Shown here: piece by piece, positions 25,509-29,749 of the stretch
How the letters are laid out: each line of letters begins with the position of its first letter
How positions within the stretch are numbered: position 1 is the first letter of the stretch
NCBI GenBank assembly: GCA_020629995.1
Contig: JAHDCH010000003.1
Coordinates: 2,106 to 31,854, forward strand
Origin: Pseudaestuariivita sp.
GTDB taxonomy: Bacteria > Pseudomonadota > Alphaproteobacteria > Rhodobacterales > Rhodobacteraceae
Direction: 5' to 3'
DNA: 29,749 nt
Program-made: the position numbers and the translations under genes
Notes under the pieces: model-generated
What the model was told of the DNA's origin: nothing
Databases searched by the model: none
What the model saw: only the letters and a program-made list of their open reading frames with translations

Positions 25509-25534
25509 AACACGCAAGACAGGCGCTTTGTTCC
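25509..25534 (-). promoter_or_regulatory. Candidate sigma-EcfG promoter of the gpsA-HAD-ggpS operon
   Basis: On the minus strand GGAAC (25534-25530), a 17-base spacer and TGTT (25512-25509) give a one-mismatch match to GGAAC-N16/17-CGTT. The -10 surroundings (CTTGCGTGTTTT) closely resemble the nepR-side promoter (CTTGCGTGTTTG). The predicted start lies about 50 bases before the gpsA ATG. Confidence 0.5.
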
Positions 25535-25574
25535 CCGCGCAGGCGCAGAAAATTGCTGCAACTGCAAAAAGATC

Positions 25575-25600
25575 GGAACCCGGGGCACGCCAATCGCGTA
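25575..25600 (+). promoter_or_regulatory. Weak sigma-EcfG-like match upstream of galU
   Basis: GGAAC (25575-25579), a 17-base spacer and CGTA (25597-25600) differ from the consensus at the last base. It points towards galU, whose ATG is about 150 bases away, and mirrors the gpsA-side candidate. The rest of the 296-base divergent region (25453-25748) shows nothing else I can name apart from the galU ribosome site. Confidence 0.3.
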
Positions 25601-25748
25601 AGATTTTCATAAATGCACACGGGGATTTCCCGCCGCATACCACCTGCTGCCGCCTGTGATTTGTGGGATCGAAACCTTTGGGGTGCATCACATCTGCATG
25701 GACGCGACGCATGGTATCGGCGCGGCCCCACGAAGGAGAAACCAAGCA

Positions 25749-26639
25749 ATGTCGATCAAGGTGCGCACCGCTATTTTTCCAGTCGCCGGCATGGGAACCC
25801 GCTTTTTGCCCGCTACCAAGGCCACGCCGAAAGAGCTGTTGCCGGTGATCGACACGCCCCTGATCCAATACGCCATAGACGAAGCGCGCGACGCCGGGAT
25901 CGAGCGCATGATCTTTGTCAGCCACCCCGAAAAGGCAGCCATCGAACGGCATGTGATGGACAATGCGGCGCTGCGGGCGGATCTGGCTGCCAAGGGCAAG
26001 CGTGCTCTTGCCGACGGGCTGAAAGAGGCATGTTTGTGCCCCAAGGCTGACGATGTCGTCTTTACGATGCAGGACGCGCCCAAGGGACTGGGCCATGCCG
26101 TGCTGTGCGCGCGGGATCACGTCCTGCCCGGGCCGGTTGCCGTTCTGCTGCCGGACGATCTGATCCTTGGCCGCGGCTGCATCGGCGAGATGGTCGAAAG
26201 CTATGCCGCGGCGGGCGCGGGTCACATGGTTGCCACCATGGACGTGGCCCGCGGGGACACCAAAAGCTATGGTATTCTCGACGTTGCGCAACGAGATGGA
26301 AACCTGCTGCGGGCACGCGGCATGGTCGAAAAGCCTGATCCGGCGGACGCCCCCAGCCGCAGCGCGGTAGTGGGGCGTTATGTTCTGGACCCCGCGATCT
26401 TTGACGCTCTGGCAACACAGACCGCAGGAGCGGGCGGCGAAATTCAGCTGACGGACGCAATTGCGCGCGGTGTCGCCGACGTGGGCCTTGCCGGATTCCG
26501 GTTTTCGGGCACGCGATTTGACTGCGGATCAAAGGCAGGCATGCTGCGCGCAACGCTGCATCTGGCGATGCAGGATCCCGAGCTTGCCGACGTTGTGTCA
26601 GACCATCTGCGCGCTGCCGCGATGGATCAGGCCGCCTAA
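25749..26639 (+). CDS. galU: UTP-glucose-1-phosphate uridylyltransferase
   Basis: A 296-aa nucleotidyltransferase making UDP-glucose from UTP and glucose 1-phosphate. The signature AIFPVAGMGTRFLPATKATPKELLPV lies at residues 8-33 (nucleotide loop GMGTRFLP and catalytic KELLP), followed by FVSHPEKAAIE and LPDDLI (metal aspartate region), VEKP and GTRFDCGSKAGML near the end. GAAGGAG upstream of the ATG at 25749 is a strong ribosome site. It diverges from the glucosylglycerol operon and converges with manC (4-nt overlap at the stops). UDP-glucose would serve surface polysaccharides and perhaps GgpS if that enzyme accepts UDP-glucose. Confidence 0.96.
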   Translation: MSIKVRTAIFPVAGMGTRFLPATKATPKELLPVIDTPLIQYAIDEARDAGIERMIFVSHPEKAAIERHVMDNAALRADLAAKGKRALADGLKEACLCPKADDVVFTMQDAPKGLGHAVLCARDHVLPGPVAVLLPDDLILGRGCIGEMVESYAAAGAGHMVATMDVARGDTKSYGILDVAQRDGNLLRARGMVEKPDPADAPSRSAVVGRYVLDPAIFDALATQTAGAGGEIQLTDAIARGVADVGLAGFRFSGTRFDCGSKAGMLRATLHLAMQDPELADVVSDHLRAAAMDQAA

Positions 26640-28075
26640 CCCTTGGCGCCCTGCCCCCGGGCATAGACGTCTTCGAACCGGATGATGTCATCCTCGCCAA
26701 GGTAGGCCCCTGTTTGCACTTCGATCAGGACCATGGGCACCTTGCCCGGATTTTTCATCCGGTGCTTGGCACCCAGCGGGATATAGACAGACTCGTTTTC
26801 CGTCACGAGGCGGGTCGTGTCGCCAATAGTCACCTCAGCGGTGCCCGCTACCACGATCCAGTGTTCCGAGCGGTGATGGTGGCTTTGCAGGCTGAGCGCC
26901 GCGCCGGGTTTCACCACGATGCGCTTGACCTGGAACCGGTCGCCCAGCGCCAGCGTCTCGAAATGGCCCCAGGGGCGGTGATCCATGGCAAAGTGTTCGG
27001 CCTGCCGCGTACCCTTGGCCTTGAGCGCGGTGACAGCATCCTTCACCTCTTGCGCGCGGGCCGGATCGGCCACCAGAACCGCGTCGGGCATCGCAACCAC
27101 AAGCAGGTCGGACACCCCTATGGCGACCAGCTCCTGGTCGGCGGATTCGGCGCGCAGCAGCGCATTGCGGCAATCGATTTGAGTGACCTCGCCCGAAGAC
27201 GACACGCCATTTGCATCAGGGCCCATTTCGCGCGCGACAGCCTCCCAGCTGCCCAGATCGCTCCAGCCCGCGGCAAAGGGCACAACGGACAAGGCCGCAG
27301 CCTTTTCCATCACCGCATAGTCGATCGATATGTCATCGGCCCCGGCCCACGCTTCGGGCGCAAGCCTAAGGAACCCAAGATCGGCCTCTGCGCCGTCAAC
27401 CGCCGCGCGCACAGGTGCAATCAGCGAGGGCGCGTGTTCCTCGAATGCGGCCAGCATGTCGCGCGCGGCAAACAGGAAGATGCCCGCGTTCCACAGGAAT
27501 GTTCCCGCCTCCAGCATCTGCTCGGCGCGCGCCAGATCCGGCTTTTCAACGAACCGCGACAACGGCACGGGCGCGCCATCCGACCCCGGCGCAGCCGCCA
27601 GCTCGAGATAACCATAGCCGGTTTCGGGTCGGTCGGGGGTGATGCCGAACGTGACCATGCGCCCGGCCTCGACCGCCGCAAGGCCGGCGGTGACCGCGCG
27701 CTCAAATGCGGCAGTATCGGGGATGACGTGATCCGAAGGCGCGACCAGCAGAACCGCGTCAGGGTCTGACTGCAATGCAGCCAGTGTTGCGGCCAGCACG
27801 GCGGGCGCTGTGTTGCGCCCTTCGGGTTCGATCAGAACCGGGCCAGGATCAACACCCGCGGCCAGCAATTGTTCGGTCACGACAAAGCGGAAATCGGAAT
27901 GCGTCAGCACCATCGGCGCGCCGAACCGCGCGCCCGACAGGCGCAGCGCCGCGCTTTGAAACAGCGACAGGTCGCCCATCAGCTGCGCAAATTGCTTGGG
28001 GTAGCCCTTGCGCGACACGGGCCAAAGACGGGTGCCCGAACCACCGCACAGAATGACAGGTTGAATTTGCGCCAT
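26636..28075 (-). CDS. manC: Mannose-1-phosphate guanylyltransferase / mannose-6-phosphate isomerase (bifunctional)
   Basis: A 479-aa two-domain enzyme of the ManC/AlgA/CpsB type. The N-terminal GDP-mannose pyrophosphorylase domain (residues 1-about 345) has VILCGGSGTRLWPVSRKGYPKQF, the PSDH motif (APSDHVI) and FVEKPD. The C-terminal cupin phosphomannose isomerase domain (about 355-479) has RPWGHFETL, the zinc-type LQSHHHRSEHWIVVAGTAEV and YIPLGAKHRMKNPG. It makes GDP-mannose, the donor for mannose- and fucose-type sugars of exopolysaccharide or O-antigen. The ATG at 28075 is chosen for position against the conserved start (MAQIQPVILCGG). The 188 bases 28076-28263, divergent to the next gene, hold no clear promoter. 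Confidence 0.95.
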   Translation of the reverse strand: MAQIQPVILCGGSGTRLWPVSRKGYPKQFAQLMGDLSLFQSAALRLSGARFGAPMVLTHSDFRFVVTEQLLAAGVDPGPVLIEPEGRNTAPAVLAATLAALQSDPDAVLLVAPSDHVIPDTAAFERAVTAGLAAVEAGRMVTFGITPDRPETGYGYLELAAAPGSDGAPVPLSRFVEKPDLARAEQMLEAGTFLWNAGIFLFAARDMLAAFEEHAPSLIAPVRAAVDGAEADLGFLRLAPEAWAGADDISIDYAVMEKAAALSVVPFAAGWSDLGSWEAVAREMGPDANGVSSSGEVTQIDCRNALLRAESADQELVAIGVSDLLVVAMPDAVLVADPARAQEVKDAVTALKAKGTRQAEHFAMDHRPWGHFETLALGDRFQVKRIVVKPGAALSLQSHHHRSEHWIVVAGTAEVTIGDTTRLVTENESVYIPLGAKHRMKNPGKVPMVLIEVQTGAYLGEDDIIRFEDVYARGQGAKG

Positions 28076-28263
28076 GACCACTGCGCCCTTGATTGTACAC
28101 ACGGTCCAGTAACACGCATCGAGGTGTCCAAGAAGTGGCAACGCCGTGGAGATGCCATGACATTGTGCCGATCCCGGCGCGATTTCGCCGCCTCGCCACT
28201 TGCTCAGGCGGCCCAGATGTGATGAGACGCATCGACGTCCAAAATTTTCAGAGGACCTGAGTT

Positions 28264-29271
28264 TTGCATAAGACCATTGCCCACGGGATCGTCGGGAGCC
28301 CGTTCGTGCAGGAGCTTGACCTGCCTACCGCCATCCAGCTTCAGCGCACCGAGGGCAAACTGCCCGGGATGTTGTCCTTTGCAGAACGCGGCATGCTGTA
28401 TGCTCTTGCCTCGCAGAAATGGCGCGGCGACGGAGCGATCATCGACGGCGGCAGTTTCTTTGGCTCGTCCTTGGTGGCCACGGCGATGGGCATGAATGCG
28501 AACCCCGCGACGGCCGGTCTTGATTTGGGCAAGTTCAACGAAGGCAAGCCGCTGCACGGGTACGAGCTGGGCTTTTTGCCCGCGCCCGAAGGCCAGACCG
28601 AGAACCTGGATCGCGAATTTGGCGGCGTGCCCTACCGGCTGGGTGACAGCTTCGTGCCGATCCTCGAGGACAACGTCAGCGCCTACGCCGACAAGATCAG
28701 CCTGCACATTGGCGATCTGAACAATGAAAAGTGGGATGGCAGCGACATCGAGATCGCGTTCATCGACGTGTGCAAAACGGCGCAGCTGAACCGGCACGTG
28801 TCGTCGCAATTCTATCCGGCGATGATCGGCGGCAATTCGATCCTGATCAATCAGGACTTCTTCTTTGACCGCCTGCCCTGGGTGAAGGTCACCATGGGGT
28901 ACCTCAAGGATTACTACCGCTGGGAAGGCCAGGTCTTTACCTCGTCGATCTACACCAGCCTCAAGGACGTGCCGCAGGACGTGGCGGATTACGATCCCTA
29001 TCACGAGGCCACGGCGGAAGAGTGCCTTGCCTATCACGATGCGGTCGAATTCCCCGGGATCGATCGCAAGTGGCAGTATTTCCTGGCGCTGTCGCGCGCC
29101 TACCTGCTGGCGCTGAAGCACCGCAAGGACGACGCGCTTGATACGCTGAAAGAGGTCGCCGTGACGTTCGAGGATATCCTCGAGGACACCGACAATCCGC
29201 GCGGGAACCAGTTCCGCATGGATCGCGCGGTGCGCCAGATCTCGAACGGCAACATCTTCAAGGTCTCCTGA
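28264..29271 (+). CDS. TylF/SAM-methyltransferase-like protein, first of a tandem pair
   Basis: A 335-aa soluble protein with what looks like a Rossmann methyltransferase core. IIDGGSFFGSSLV (residues 59-71) fits the SAM-binding glycine-rich loop. SLHIGD (146-151) and IAFIDVCKTAQLNRHV (from 164) with MIGGNSILINQDF (about 184-197) resemble the HID.DLY...L.PGG.I..DDY pattern of TylF/macrocin O-methyltransferases. The conserved acidic metal residues are less clear than in TylF. The start is a TTG at 28264, supported by AGAGGA eight bases upstream; no ATG is near. The C-terminal third (about 235-335) is helical. A paralogue follows after nine bases. Next to manC, a role in glycan modification is plausible but unproven. 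Confidence 0.7.
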   Translation: MHKTIAHGIVGSPFVQELDLPTAIQLQRTEGKLPGMLSFAERGMLYALASQKWRGDGAIIDGGSFFGSSLVATAMGMNANPATAGLDLGKFNEGKPLHGYELGFLPAPEGQTENLDREFGGVPYRLGDSFVPILEDNVSAYADKISLHIGDLNNEKWDGSDIEIAFIDVCKTAQLNRHVSSQFYPAMIGGNSILINQDFFFDRLPWVKVTMGYLKDYYRWEGQVFTSSIYTSLKDVPQDVADYDPYHEATAEECLAYHDAVEFPGIDRKWQYFLALSRAYLLALKHRKDDALDTLKEVAVTFEDILEDTDNPRGNQFRMDRAVRQISNGNIFKVS

Positions 29272-29280
29272 GGTCGCACC

Positions 29281-29749
29281 ATGGTCGCGTCCGGCATCAC
29301 GTACGAACGGCTGGGCGAAGAGATCATTGGCAGCCCCCTTCTGTCAGATCTGGGGGTCGCCGGTTTTCAGCTGACCGACGAAGAGCGCAACGCCCCCGGG
29401 ATGGTGTCGCCCGAGGAACGCAGCCTGCTGGTCACGTTGATGCAGCAGCGGTATCGCGGCAATGGAGCGGTGATCGACGGCGGCAGCTTTTTCGGTTCGT
29501 CGCTGGTGGCGGCCGCCAGTGGCTTGAAACGAAACCCCGGCTTTGCCGATATGTCCTTTGGGCATCTGCCCGACGCCCGCCCGATCCACGCTTACGAGCT
29601 GGGCTTTCTGCCCGCTCCAAAAAGCGACAAGATCGACCCCCATCGCGTGTTCAGCGGCATTCCCTACCGGTTGGGCGACAGTTTTGTGCACGTGCTGGAA
29701 GAGGCCGCAGCGCCGCATATGGACGTGGTCAGCCTGCACATCGGCGATC
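29281..29749 (+). CDS. TylF/SAM-methyltransferase-like protein, second of the tandem pair (cut by window end)
   Basis: An open frame from ATG 29281 runs to the window end (156 codons). It is plainly a paralogue of the preceding protein: both share VIDGGSFFGSSLVA, HAYELGFLPAP (GYELGFLPAP in the first), GIPYRLGDSFV (GVPYRLGDSFV) and SLHIGD at matching spacing, and the same lead-in (ERxxLxxL..Q..RGxGA). The N-terminal 25 residues differ. It begins nine bases after the first gene's stop, so the two are co-transcribed. The C-terminal half with the putative acid/metal segment lies outside the window, so catalytic competence cannot be judged. Confidence 0.75.
   Translation, partial: MVASGITYERLGEEIIGSPLLSDLGVAGFQLTDEERNAPGMVSPEERSLLVTLMQQRYRGNGAVIDGGSFFGSSLVAAASGLKRNPGFADMSFGHLPDARPIHAYELGFLPAPKSDKIDPHRVFSGIPYRLGDSFVHVLEEAAAPHMDVVSLHIGD

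Noticed and set aside
28114..28235. Direct repeat ACGCATCGA at 28114 and 28227 between manC and the TylF-like gene
   Set aside because: It is only nine bases long, with no further copies or symmetric partner, and is compatible with chance.

Overview
The window looks like chromosomal DNA of an alphaproteobacterium of the Rhodobacteraceae, most likely the marine Roseobacter group. The evidence is high GC with GC-rich third positions, a complete alphaproteobacterial general stress response locus (phyR / nepR-ecfG / sensor kinase), class III glutathione-dependent formaldehyde dehydrogenase, and genes for using methylated osmolytes. No rRNA, tRNA, CRISPR array, prophage or insertion sequence was seen. 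Coding density is very high, with many 4-nt ATGA overlaps, and no gene-free stretch exceeds 300 bases.

Layout. (1) 1-4100: a cut-off membrane protein, an ASCH-domain protein, an EamA exporter, S-(hydroxymethyl)glutathione dehydrogenase, an I78-type lipoprotein, and a 62-aa membrane protein behind a good general-stress promoter. (2) 4127-5743: a Crp/Fnr-type regulator followed by a YfdC-like formate/nitrite-transporter-family channel. (3) 5832-9913: the general stress response region. It holds a degenerate receiver-like protein, a small membrane protein, PhyR, the anti-sigma factor NepR, the ECF sigma factor EcfG and a membrane HisKA_2-type kinase. phyR and nepR diverge from one palindromic element that reads as a sigma-EcfG promoter on both strands.

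(4) 10025-18604: an eight-gene, almost fully translation-coupled catabolic operon. In order it encodes a GntR/FCD regulator, a DapA-family lyase, a PuuC-like aldehyde dehydrogenase, an MttB-family methyltransferase lacking pyrrolysine, an enolase-superfamily enzyme that closely resembles hydroxyproline/proline-betaine 2-epimerase, two SDR dehydrogenases and an FAD-dependent amine/amino-acid oxidase. The gene set suggests catabolism of an N-methylated cyclic amino acid (betaine). Here an MttB-type protein stands where the described pathway uses Rieske demethylases. This is the best candidate in the window for an undescribed system. (5) 18601-22025: malonyl-CoA synthetase, then a divergent pair made of a PLP-dependent ammonia-lyase and an Asp/Glu-racemase/maleate-isomerase-family protein.

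(6) 22007-25452: gpsA, a HAD phosphatase and a GT20 enzyme that reads as glucosylglycerol-phosphate synthase (GgpS), not trehalose-phosphate synthase. Together they form a self-contained pathway from dihydroxyacetone phosphate to the compatible solute glucosylglycerol, with a sigma-EcfG-like promoter in front. (7) 25749 to the end: galU, manC, and two tandem paralogous proteins with a TylF/methyltransferase-like core, the second cut by the window edge. These suggest nucleotide-sugar and surface-glycan metabolism.

The common thread is stress and osmolytes: the stress sigma circuit in region 3 probably drives the 62-aa protein and glucosylglycerol synthesis, while region 4 probably takes up the catabolism of other organisms' methylated osmolytes. 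All functions are read from sequence motifs and recall of families. No database search was run.
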